This document shows positions 6,360 through 13,042 of a DNA stretch of 29,028 nt, one piece after another. Origin of the DNA: CAZPYD01 sp964590835 (GTDB taxonomy: Bacteria > Patescibacteriota > Minisyncoccia > JAHISW01 > Tagabacteraceae); the NCBI GenBank assembly GCA_964590835.1, contig CAZPYD010000007.1, forward strand, positions 1-29,028, read 5' to 3'. Each line of letters starts with the position of its first letter. The first letter of the stretch is position 1. Position numbers and translations under genes: made by a program. Below the pieces are notes generated by a model. That model had not been told where the DNA came from and searched no databases. It worked only from the letters and a program-made list of their open reading frames with translations.

Positions 6360-8504
6360 TTAATATTCATCTGTTGGTTTTTCCACAAACACTTCTCTTG
6401 GTTTTGAACCATCGGGTGGACCAACCACACCTCTCTCTTCCAGCATATCCAATAAACGAGCAGCTCTGGCATAACCAACCCTAAGCCTTCTCTGCAAATA
6501 AGAAGAAGATGCTTTTTGTACCTCTATCACTAACGCTCGCGCTTCTTCATAAAGATCGTCGTGATCTCCATCAGGATCATCTTCTGTATTTTCTTCAAAC
6601 ATAGTCACTTGCTGCATTTCTCCACCAACATTTATCTCATTAGAATCAAAATCTTCATATTCATTTTTTAAATAATCTACAACTCTCTGTACTTCTTCCT
6701 CAGAAACAAAAGATCCTTGTATACGCCTTGGCTTAGCAGAATCAGTGGATAAATAAAGCATATCACCGTTACCAAGCAATTTTTCTGCTCCAGCCATATC
6801 TAAAATAGTCCTAGAATCAATCTGAGAAGCAACTTGAAAAGCAATCCTGGTAGGAATATTTGCTTTAATCAAACCAGTAATAACATCCACCGATGGCCTT
6901 TGCGTAGAAACAACCAAATGAATTCCCACAGCACGAGACATTTGAGCCAATCTTACAATAGATGCCTCAAGCTCACGTGGATAAAGACTCATAATATCTG
7001 CCAATTCATCAATAACAATAACAATAAAAGGCATATTATCATTTGGTTTCTTTTTACGATAAGAATGTATATCACGCGTCCCAGCAGCCAAAAGAACTTC
7101 GTAGCGCCTTTCCATTTCCTTAGTTGCCCACTTTAGCGCCATAATAGCTTTTTTAGCTTCAGTAACAACTGGGGTTAAAAGATGTGGTAAATCATTATAA
7201 ATATTCATCTCCACTCTCTTGGGATCTACCAAAAGAAGCTGTAAGTCTAATGGGGAATGCCTATACAACAAACTCATCAATAAAGAATGGACACAAACAG
7301 ATTTACCAGAACCAGTAGCACCAGCCACCAAAAGATGAGGCATTTTAGCAATAGAAGAAAAAACAGCTTTACCAGCAACATTACGTCCCAAAGAAACAAT
7401 CAAAGGCTTATCTTTTTCTGTTTTTTTAGCTTCTTTTAGAAGATATCTTAATCCAACAATAGAAGAAGACCTGTTTGGTACCTCAATACCAACAAGAGAT
7501 TTACCTGGAATTGGCGCCTCTATCCTAATAGGATGTGCCGCCAAAGCAAGTGCCAAATCATTGTTTAAAGAAATAATTTTTGAAAGCTTAACACCTTCAG
7601 CCGGCTTAATAGCATACTGAGTAACAGATGGGCCAATACAGACCTCTGCAATCTCTATGCTTATGCCAAAATTTTGAAAAGTTCTTTTTATGATATTGGA
7701 ATTGGCTTTTATGTCCCCTGCTGTAGGTTTACCTTTATCTGCTAACAAAAGATCGATAGGGGGCATTTTACCAGCCTTACCGAAAAAATTTTTCATAAAA
7801 CCACCTTCTTTTGTTTCTACTCCTTTGTTATTAGTTTTTGATACGTCTTTTTTAGCTTCATCTTTTTCATCAATATCATCATCTGCATATTGACTACCGT
7901 CTTCAATTTTATAATCTGGTTCTTTTTGAGATTTGTTTGCCCCCTCCTCTGTATAATCCCCATCATCAAAAAGTTTTTGTTGTTTTGATTTTCTTCTCAA
8001 AAATCCAAAAGAAAGTGGTAAATTAAATAACACCAAAAACCCAACAAGTAAAATTACTAAAAACAAAACAACAGTTACCCAAAAATCAACAAGTTTTAAA
8101 AACGGAAGTGCAATTAAAAACCCAATGTATCCACCACTATTATTACCAAAAAAAGCTTCTGCCAAAGCTAAACCACTAATAAGTACCAACACACATCCTA
8201 TTAAATTAGAAGCAAAAAGATTTGGCCTAAAAGAAGACAAAAAAGATATAGCCACAAAAATAAAAAGTACCGGAACCAAAAATACAGCGCCACCAAAAAG
8301 AAAATCCAACCCCTTGTCTACATATGTGCCTACCATCCCAGCTTTTCCAAAAATAGATAAAATAAAAAATAAAGCAACACCTAAGCAAACAATTGCCCAA
8401 ATAGAATGCTTTGTTTCTTCTTTTAGTCCGTCATGCCAACGGCCAATCTCTTCTCTTTTTTTACTCTCTTTTTTCTTTTTTGTTATTTTTTTATCGCGTA
8501 CCAT
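6360..8504 (-). CDS. ftsK: DNA translocase FtsK/SpoIIIE
   Basis: 714 residues. About four N-terminal membrane segments (roughly 34-53, 68-90, 98-119, 124-163) and a short acidic linker lead into the hexameric motor. Walker A is GATGSGKS (395-402), Walker B IVIVIDELAD (494-503), followed by STQRPSVDVITGLIKANIPT. The C-terminal winged-helix gamma domain (about 640-714: SSSYLQRRLRVGYARAARLL) normally reads polar KOPS/SRS sequences. FtsK pumps chromosome ends across the closing septum and helps resolve dimers. The linker is far shorter than in E. coli. Its stop lies 2 bases before the next gene. A promoter 6 bases upstream suggests a leaderless mRNA. Confidence 0.97.
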   Translation of the reverse strand: MVRDKKITKKKKESKKREEIGRWHDGLKEETKHSIWAIVCLGVALFFILSIFGKAGMVGTYVDKGLDFLFGGAVFLVPVLFIFVAISFLSSFRPNLFASNLIGCVLVLISGLALAEAFFGNNSGGYIGFLIALPFLKLVDFWVTVVLFLVILLVGFLVLFNLPLSFGFLRRKSKQQKLFDDGDYTEEGANKSQKEPDYKIEDGSQYADDDIDEKDEAKKDVSKTNNKGVETKEGGFMKNFFGKAGKMPPIDLLLADKGKPTAGDIKANSNIIKRTFQNFGISIEIAEVCIGPSVTQYAIKPAEGVKLSKIISLNNDLALALAAHPIRIEAPIPGKSLVGIEVPNRSSSIVGLRYLLKEAKKTEKDKPLIVSLGRNVAGKAVFSSIAKMPHLLVAGATGSGKSVCVHSLLMSLLYRHSPLDLQLLLVDPKRVEMNIYNDLPHLLTPVVTEAKKAIMALKWATKEMERRYEVLLAAGTRDIHSYRKKKPNDNMPFIVIVIDELADIMSLYPRELEASIVRLAQMSRAVGIHLVVSTQRPSVDVITGLIKANIPTRIAFQVASQIDSRTILDMAGAEKLLGNGDMLYLSTDSAKPRRIQGSFVSEEEVQRVVDYLKNEYEDFDSNEINVGGEMQQVTMFEENTEDDPDGDHDDLYEEARALVIEVQKASSSYLQRRLRVGYARAARLLDMLEERGVVGPPDGSKPREVFVEKPTDEY

Positions 8505-8510
8505 TATTTT

Positions 8511-8539
8511 ATTATATTATAAATTTCAACCGCAAACAA
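8511..8539 (-). promoter_or_regulatory. ftsK promoter, leaderless
   Basis: On the minus strand TTGTTT (8539-8534), a 17-base spacer and TATAAT (8516-8511) precede the ftsK ATG by only 6 bases. Transcription should start at or within a base or two of the start codon. A second overlapping TATAAT lies 5 bases further upstream but has no -35 at 17 bases. Confidence 0.5.
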
Positions 8540-8558
8540 ATTGACAAAACAAATAAAA

Positions 8559-8595
8559 AAAATTCGCCTTACCTAAAACTTAGTGGGCGAATTTT
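8559..8595 (-). terminator. terminator of the protease operon
   Basis: AAAATTCGCC (8559-8568) pairs perfectly with GGCGAATTTT (8586-8595). On the minus strand the stem runs straight into a run of eight T's, a textbook intrinsic terminator 4 bases after the 8599-8970 gene. It insulates that operon from ftsK. Confidence 0.88.
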
Positions 8596-8598
8596 AAT

Positions 8599-8970
8599 TT
8601 AATTACAAAAATTTATTTTATTATTTTTTCCTTCTTCAATTTCTACATATCGATAATTTACTATAATACCAAACTTAGAGTTATAAAGAGTAACACCATA
8701 TTTCCCGGGTGGCAAAGAAACGATTAAGCTCACATTATAAGCAAAATGAGGGACATCCCGACGCTTTTCTTTTAAAACTTCATATTCTGTCATGCTTTTA
8801 TTAAACTTAGCAAAACCAACAACCTGCTGTCCAGGACCACAAATATCAATGACAAGCTCTAATTCTCTTACTTCTTTGGCTTCTCCTTCAACAATTGCGC
8901 TAACAAAAAATATTGTTAGCGCCGCCAAAACTGAAAAAATCAGCGGCGCTAACTTTTTTTCTTTTATCAT
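8599..8970 (-). CDS. small exported protein of unknown function
   Basis: 123 residues. A basic start (MIKEKK) and a hydrophobic stretch (8-26) form a signal peptide or anchor; the rest is soluble and beta-rich. The segment VSLPPGKYGVTLYNSKFGII resembles the strand-turn-strand of carboxypeptidase-regulatory-like or Ig-like modules, but I cannot assign a family. Two cysteines (in DICGPG and the final NFCN) could form a disulfide. Its ATG overlaps the stop of the upstream protease gene (ATGA), implying translational coupling and related function. A terminator follows. Confidence 0.75.
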   Translation of the reverse strand: MIKEKKLAPLIFSVLAALTIFFVSAIVEGEAKEVRELELVIDICGPGQQVVGFAKFNKSMTEYEVLKEKRRDVPHFAYNVSLIVSLPPGKYGVTLYNSKFGIIVNYRYVEIEEGKNNKINFCN

Positions 8971-9848
8971 TCTTGTACCTCTTTTATTTTTTCAGTATTA
9001 GATTCTTCGGCTTTTTTTGCCGTCTTTTTTTTATCTTCTTCTTCAAATTCATAAAAGTTTTTTATTGTTCTTTGTACTTCTTTTGCAGGAATAGCAAAGG
9101 AAAAACCACCATCTATTGCCATTATAACGGATGTAACTTTTCCGCTACTATTAAAAAGACCACTTCCTGAAAAACCCCTTCTACAAGTCTTATCAAATAC
9201 AAAACTCTCTTTTACATCAACAAACATAAAATTTTCTATTTTTTGGGGAATTATTACCCTTTCTATACCAATTAATTGAGTCTTAAAGGGTAATGTAAGT
9301 GAAACACCTGTACCAAACTCAGAAAACTGCAAAAAATCGGCCATGGTATAATATTCTTCAAAAAGCTTTATTTTTTCAGAAAAAATAACGTTTTTCGCCC
9401 CAGCATCAACCAAACTCTTTTTCTCTGTGTCTTTGAGTATCAAAACCGCCAAATCATTTACAACATTAACATATTTTAATTTCATCTCATATTTAATCTT
9501 CTTAAACATAAAAACATAATAAGTCGAATCAGAATATGCTAATCCTGGAAATTCGGGGGCGATATGGGCTGTGGTAACAATAATCCCTCTCTCGGCATCA
9601 ACAATCAAAGCCTGTCCAAATTTTTTAAATTGTTTTTGAAATGATTGAGTAACCACAAACAATGTTCCCTGACTAGCGCTAATTGCTTCAGCGGCCTTAG
9701 GTGCCAAATACTGAGAATAATCTAACTTAGTCCCTTTTTTAATCTGTGTTTGTCCTTGTGTTTTGTTTCCTTCAGCCAAAACTATTCCAGCTGAAAAAAG
9801 AGAACAAACAAAAAATAATATAACAAAAAACAGAGCAGGTTTTCTCAT
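8967..9848 (-). CDS. exported trypsin-like (S1C/DegP-like fold) serine protease
   Basis: 293 residues. A signal peptide (1-25, ending VLA-EG) precedes a chymotrypsin-fold domain. The triad is readable: His95 in VTTAHI, Asp132 in NDLAVL, Ser227 in RRGFSGSGLF. The final ~35 residues are a Lys/Glu-rich tail (EEEDKKKTAKKAEESNTEKI). No PDZ domain follows, so it is not a full DegP/HtrA. It should act outside the membrane on misfolded or specific envelope proteins; substrate unknown. It has a strong SD (AAGGAGGT) inside a leader that can form two alternative hairpins, and it is coupled to the 8599-8970 gene. It diverges from the SPFH operon. Confidence 0.82.
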   Translation of the reverse strand: MRKPALFFVILFFVCSLFSAGIVLAEGNKTQGQTQIKKGTKLDYSQYLAPKAAEAISASQGTLFVVTQSFQKQFKKFGQALIVDAERGIIVTTAHIAPEFPGLAYSDSTYYVFMFKKIKYEMKLKYVNVVNDLAVLILKDTEKKSLVDAGAKNVIFSEKIKLFEEYYTMADFLQFSEFGTGVSLTLPFKTQLIGIERVIIPQKIENFMFVDVKESFVFDKTCRRGFSGSGLFNSSGKVTSVIMAIDGGFSFAIPAKEVQRTIKNFYEFEEEDKKKTAKKAEESNTEKIKEVQE

Positions 9849-9905
9849 CTTTTTACCTCCTTGACGAAAATTAAAGAAATCTGCTTTTCAAGGTGCGCTC
9901 CTTGA
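9849..9905 (-). promoter_or_regulatory. protease leader with mutually exclusive hairpins at the SD
   Basis: On the minus strand the leader carries TCAAGG (a, 9905-9900), CCTTGA (b, 9893-9888) and TCAAGG again (c, 9864-9859); c is the start of the SD, TCAAGGAGG. Segment b can pair with a (6 bp, six-base loop), leaving the SD free, or with c (6 bp, 23-base loop), hiding it. This has the form of a translational switch. Alternatively a/b is a small palindromic operator. Nothing in the sequence shows what signal it would sense. Confidence 0.4.
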
Positions 9906-9952
9906 CTAACCTCAAAATAACACAACTCAAGCCTCAAAACAACTACGTGGTA

Positions 9953-9981
9953 TTGACTTTTGATATTATATCTTGTATAAT
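9953..9981 (+). promoter_or_regulatory. sigma70-type promoter of the SPFH operon
   Basis: TTGACT (9953-9958), a 17-base spacer and TATAAT (9976-9981) give one of the best consensus promoters in the window. Transcription should begin near 9988, leaving a leader of about 40 bases that ends in AAGGAG seven bases before the ATG at 10027. Confidence 0.8.
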
Positions 9982-10026
9982 TGAATCAGAATAAAAACTT
10001 GAAAATTTTATAAAAAGGAGTTACCA

Positions 10027-10881
10027 ATGAATAACTGGACTTATCTTAGTATTGGCACAGTGTTCAATGTGCTTATATGCACATTGCTTTATAAACTTAT
10101 TCCCCACCCTGCAAACATTACTGCTTGCACTGCCAGCCTAATATATTTTGGTTACCTGGGAAAACATCAAATCAAAATCGCCCATCAAGGTGTATCTACT
10201 TTATTTGGCGCAAGAAAAAAAAACTTGCCCGTACTTAAAGAAGGTATGTTTTGGCTTTTCCCTTGGCCCTTTATGGGCTATGAAGAAGTCGACACTCGTG
10301 AAAAACCTCAAGACATTGAGAGAGTAGAAGAACTATCGTCAGACAATGTTCCGGTTAAAGTCGATGCAGCTATCCAAAGGAAAGTTGCGAATCTGCATAA
10401 ATATATCGATACGGACAATGCTGAAGAAGCCTTGAATGAGCTGGTCCAACGAACTATTCGTTGGTACATCCGCAAAAATAAAGCGCAAGATTTGCCAGGG
10501 GCAAAAGAAGACCTGGCAAAAGCGATTGAAAAAGAAGCGGATCAAGTCTCAAAAAAACGCTGGGGGTTGGATGTAGTTCAGATCTTTCTAAAAAGCATTC
10601 GTCTTCCTGAAGAGCTTGAAAAAGCACTCACTAAAAAGGAAGTTGAAAAAGCAGAGAGATCAGCTGAATCCTACGAAATTACCACACTCAAGCAGCTTAT
10701 TACCGAGCTTGCTAAAGACTCTGATGGTAGTCTCAAACACAAAGACATCCTCAACGCTATTCAGGTTGAACGCGGAAAAACAACCAAAATCCTTGTTGAA
10801 GGTAGCGCTGGCGACTTTACAAAAGCCGCCGCACTAACAGCAATAGTGGGAAACAAAAAAGGTAGCAAAAAAAGGAGGTAA
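10027..10881 (+). CDS. SPFH/Band 7 (stomatin/prohibitin-like) membrane protein
   Basis: 284 residues. Two hydrophobic segments (about 5-25 and 30-45) anchor an SPFH domain (about 50-215): HQGVSTLFGARKK, FWLFPWPFMGYEEVDTRE, then SSDNVPVKVDAAIQRKV. A charged helical region follows (LEKALTKKEVEKAERSAESY), typical of the coiled coil that assembles these proteins into rings. SPFH proteins organise membrane microdomains and often partner proteases (HflKC-FtsH, stomatin-NfeD). Here an exported protease is encoded divergently, which supports but does not prove such a link. The SD is strong (AAGGAG) and the promoter near-consensus. The stop codon TAA lies within the SD-start region of the next gene. 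Confidence 0.85.
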   Translation: MNNWTYLSIGTVFNVLICTLLYKLIPHPANITACTASLIYFGYLGKHQIKIAHQGVSTLFGARKKNLPVLKEGMFWLFPWPFMGYEEVDTREKPQDIERVEELSSDNVPVKVDAAIQRKVANLHKYIDTDNAEEALNELVQRTIRWYIRKNKAQDLPGAKEDLAKAIEKEADQVSKKRWGLDVVQIFLKSIRLPEELEKALTKKEVEKAERSAESYEITTLKQLITELAKDSDGSLKHKDILNAIQVERGKTTKILVEGSAGDFTKAAALTAIVGNKKGSKKRR

Positions 10882-10883
10882 CA

Positions 10884-11306
10884 ATGACCGATCAACAAAA
10901 AACCGCAGTAAAAATTATTATTGTCTGTCTCGTTGCTACTGCAGCTCTCTTGATTTTCTGGCCTGAGAAAGAAAAGACAAAAAACCAAAACCAAAATGCC
11001 ACAACCGTTTATTCAGTGCCCGAACAATGGCAATGGTTATGGCAAAAAAAAGAAGAATCTGGCAAATCCGAGCTTTTGGAGATTGTCCTGCAAAAAAAAG
11101 AGGCGCTCCATTTTAGGGGTGAAAAAGGTGGTTGGATTATTTTAAATAAACAATCCAATGGTTCTTACACCGGCCACTGGAAAGATCCTTACGGAAACTC
11201 TGGGACAATTCCTAAGCTTCTTTTTGAAACTCCCTTTTATGCCGAAGCAACATCTATCGGCAAACAAGGAGACGTGGCAACAGCCAAGCTTCTGCGCTTG
11301 CGCTAG
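10884..11306 (+). CDS. small one-TM protein, partner of the SPFH gene
   Basis: 140 residues of unknown family. One TM segment (about 8-25, VKIIIVCLVATAALLIFW) precedes a short Asn/Gln/Lys linker and a ~90-residue domain rich in Trp and aromatic residues (EQWQWLWQKK, GGWIILNKQSNGSYTGHWKD). It starts 2 bases after the SPFH stop with a perfect AAAGGAGGT site that overlaps the end of that gene, so the two are translationally linked. The obvious hypothesis is an accessory subunit of the SPFH complex, comparable in position though not in sequence to NfeD. A large terminator closes the operon. Confidence 0.75.
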   Translation: MTDQQKTAVKIIIVCLVATAALLIFWPEKEKTKNQNQNATTVYSVPEQWQWLWQKKEESGKSELLEIVLQKKEALHFRGEKGGWIILNKQSNGSYTGHWKDPYGNSGTIPKLLFETPFYAEATSIGKQGDVATAKLLRLR

Positions 11307-11320
11307 TGCTACAAAAAACC

Positions 11321-11380
11321 AAAACGGCCATTGAGCCTGTCTACCAATAGGTAGACTAAAAGCTCAATGGCCGTTTTTTC
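11321..11380. terminator. two-tier bidirectional terminator
   Basis: AAAACGGCCATTGAGC (11321-11336) pairs perfectly with its complement at 11362-11377. Within it GTCTACC pairs with GGTAGAC around AATA. T-rich tracts lie on both sides (CGTTTTTTCTTTTTT on plus, GGTTTTTTG on minus). It ends the SPFH operon and can also stop the converging pilin operon. It is much stronger than other terminators in the window. Confidence 0.93.
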
Positions 11381-11421
11381 TTTTTTACCACTCCGCTCGA
11401 AGCATCGGAGTTACATTTTTA

Positions 11422-11691
11422 TTAAGGAATAATGCTTTGAATAATAGAAACAATACCCCAGACTCCAATCATTATCACAAACCCCACAAGACCCCATATA
11501 ATATGTCTTTTCCCTGTGGCTCTACCTTCGGGACTATCTGCTTTAAATACCATCTCCACTACACCAAAAATAAAAATCAAAATCGCTACAACAAAAAGAC
11601 CCTGAATCAAAGGATTGATTAATTGTATCTTAATTTTGTCTGCAAGATTTGCTCCGGCATTTGCCGCATAAGCTATATTATATAAAAGCAT
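11422..11691 (-). CDS. T4SS_pilin-like small membrane protein
   Basis: 89 residues with two TM helices (about 27-49 and 66-88) separated by a short charged loop, DSPEGRATGKRH. This helix-charged loop-helix plan is that of the VirB2/TrbC-like 'T4SS_pilin' families common in CPR genomes. A hydrophobic N-terminus with a possible AYA-A cleavage site precedes it. It is the last gene of a four-member pilin-like series, 18 bases from the next. Function in a surface pilus or DNA/protein transfer is inferred from family resemblance only. Confidence 0.7.
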   Translation of the reverse strand: MLLYNIAYAANAGANLADKIKIQLINPLIQGLFVVAILIFIFGVVEMVFKADSPEGRATGKRHIIWGLVGFVIMIGVWGIVSIIQSIIP

Positions 11692-11709
11692 TATTTTTAA
11701 ACCTTAAAC

Positions 11710-12051
11710 TTAAAAACTAGGCACTGTTACACCTGGAGTAGTGCCAAGACCAAGAACACTTTCTGCAATAGAAATAAGTCCCCAAACACCAACGATCACA
11801 ACTGCACCAATTAAGCCATACATGATCCTATCTTTTGCTGCTTCTCTCTTTTCAGCATCTCCACCAGCAGTTGCAAGACCAACACCTCCCCAAATAATCA
11901 ACGCCACAACAATAGTTAACAAAAATGGAACTACCATGTTTATAAGACTAGTAAGACGCGTAATCAAGCCTTGAAAAGTTGTAACTTGAGCAGCCGCCAA
12001 AAGAGGCATTGCCATTAAAGCTGTAGGTAATACTCGATATAAATTTTTCAT
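11710..12051 (-). CDS. T4SS_pilin-like small membrane protein
   Basis: 113 residues. A signal-like helix with an LLAAAQ cleavage pattern (about 1-22) is followed by two TM helices (about 40-62 and 80-102) flanking the charged loop GGDAEKREAAKDRI. The ending LGTTPGVTVPSF is polar. The open frame reaches 12090, but the extra 13 residues (MFQVSSFMFQDNI) are read from an intergenic word tract; the ATG at 12051 gives a normal signal peptide. Same order and architecture as its neighbours. Confidence 0.72.
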   Translation of the reverse strand: MKNLYRVLPTALMAMPLLAAAQVTTFQGLITRLTSLINMVVPFLLTIVVALIIWGGVGLATAGGDAEKREAAKDRIMYGLIGAVVIVGVWGLISIAESVLGLGTTPGVTVPSF

Positions 12052-12059
12052 AATATTAT

Positions 12060-12160
12060 CTTGAAACATAAAACTTGAAACCTGAAACATATTTTATTAA
12101 CGAAAAAATTTTCAAAGAAAATTTTTTAAATGCTTCATGCTTCATGTTTTATGCTTTATG
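12060..12160. repeat. hairpin-centred intergenic word module A
   Basis: Between two pilin genes: CTTGAAACATAAAACTTGAAACCTGAAACAT words (12061-12090), then AAAAAATTTTC-AAA-GAAAATTTTTT, an 11-bp hairpin at 12103-12127, then GCTTCATGCTTCATG and TTTATGCTTTATG words (12131-12160). Left and right words are partly complementary (GAAAC/CATGAA with TTCATG), so the whole block is a loose inverted repeat. On the minus strand the hairpin ends in T's and could terminate the upstream pilin gene. Module B at 14915-15013 has the same plan. Confidence 0.65.
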
Positions 12161-12188
12161 TTAATAATCTTCGACCAATTTTAATTAA

Positions 12189-12536
12189 TTATAAACTCTT
12201 CATAAAATTAACTACTACCTCAGCAATCACAGCAGCTCCCAAAAGCACAGCCGTACCGATAATCGTCCATTGAAATACTGTTTTGGCTTTTTTGATTTGT
12301 TCCTCACTTCCTCTAGCGCTAACAAACAAAAATCCGGACCAGATAATAAAAAGTACCGCCAACGTCCCTCCTATCTTGGTTACTATACTGGCAATAGCAG
12401 ATATAAGCTGATCAAAAGTTTGAGCCTTTAATGGATTTTGAAGACCTCCACCTTGACCCCATTGTTGAGCAGAAACCAAAAAAGGACCAGCTATTAACCC
12501 TAAGGTAATTATAAAACATATATATCTTTTTATCAT
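12189..12536 (-). CDS. T4SS_pilin-like small membrane protein
   Basis: 115 residues and the clearest family member. A signal peptide (about 1-24, ending FLVSAQQ) and a Gly-rich stretch (QQWGQGGG) lead into IVTKIGGTLAVLFIIWSGFLF, a charged loop ARGSEEQIKKAKT, and a second helix TIIGTAVLLGAAVIAEVVV. The pattern (l.aVLFIi.G..f..a.G.eE...KAk....w.iIG.avlL.A) is that of T4SS_pilin domains. The frame opens 10 residues earlier within GTAACATG words; the ATG at 12536 starts a conventional signal peptide. Confidence 0.78.
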   Translation of the reverse strand: MIKRYICFIITLGLIAGPFLVSAQQWGQGGGLQNPLKAQTFDQLISAIASIVTKIGGTLAVLFIIWSGFLFVSARGSEEQIKKAKTVFQWTIIGTAVLLGAAVIAEVVVNFMKSL

Positions 12537-12554
12537 TGTTTTTGTGTGGATAAA

Positions 12555-12571
12555 GTTATGTAACATGTAAC
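12555..12571. repeat. GTAACATGTAAC word tract
   Basis: GTTATGTAACATGTAAC just upstream of the 12189-12536 gene. It uses the same word as the longer tract at 24328-24358 and supplies the spurious N-terminal extension MLHNFIHTK when read as coding. Confidence 0.5.
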
Positions 12572-12597
12572 AAAACTAAACCCTTAATTTTATAAAA

Positions 12598-13035
12598 CTA
12601 TTTAAATAAGGTGCATGTTGGAAACTTGTTCCAAATTGAAATATATCCAGGATCAATCAAATTACCCAAAATAAGATCAATAATAAGCCATGCCCCAAAA
12701 GCTATTACCAAACCAATAATCACCTGAGAAAATATTGCCTTACCTCTTGTAATTTTTCCAGGATCACCAGCAGCAGTTAATATCAAAATACCAGAAATAA
12801 TTAAAGCTATTGTACCGGCTGGCATAATAAGCACAAAAAACATAAACGAAATAAAATTATTTGCCAAAACATCTAACTGGCAAAAATCACAATGTGGCTG
12901 ACCAGCTCCACCGCAAGGCACAATCGGATCACCAATACTCCAAGCAAAAGCTAATGCCGGCATAATCATCATTAAAACAAAAAAATAAAAAAATAAAAAA
13001 ATAATTTTATTCTTTATTCTTAATTCGTAATTCAT
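12598..13035 (-). CDS. T4SS_pilin-like membrane protein with a Cys-rich N-terminal loop
   Basis: 145 residues, largest of the four. A signal-like helix (about 11-30) precedes an exported loop with Cys41, Cys49 and Cys52 (VPCGGAGQPHCDFC); another Cys lies near the end (FPTCTLFK), so disulfides are possible. Two TM helices (about 60-90 and 106-130) flank TAAGDPGKITRGKA, the family's charged loop. The first ten residues (MNYELRIKNK) are encoded by an ATTCATAATTC word tract; they give a plausible basic n-region, so I keep this start, with internal Met residues near 22-25 as alternatives. Its start lies 7 bases after the solute-binding protein stop. Confidence 0.7.
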   Translation of the reverse strand: MNYELRIKNKIIFLFFYFFVLMMIMPALAFAWSIGDPIVPCGGAGQPHCDFCQLDVLANNFISFMFFVLIMPAGTIALIISGILILTAAGDPGKITRGKAIFSQVIIGLVIAFGAWLIIDLILGNLIDPGYISIWNKFPTCTLFK

Positions 13036-13040
13036 AATTC
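13010..13040. repeat. TTCATAATTC word tract
   Basis: TTCTTTATTCTTAATTCGTAATTCATAATTC fills the junction between the solute-binding protein gene and the next pilin gene and overlaps the latter's start codons. The word matches that at 23551-23586. Confidence 0.6.
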
Positions 13041-13042
13041 TA

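Noticed and set aside
8125..8544. Plus-strand 139-codon frame
   Set aside because: Antisense to the ftsK membrane domain and promoter.
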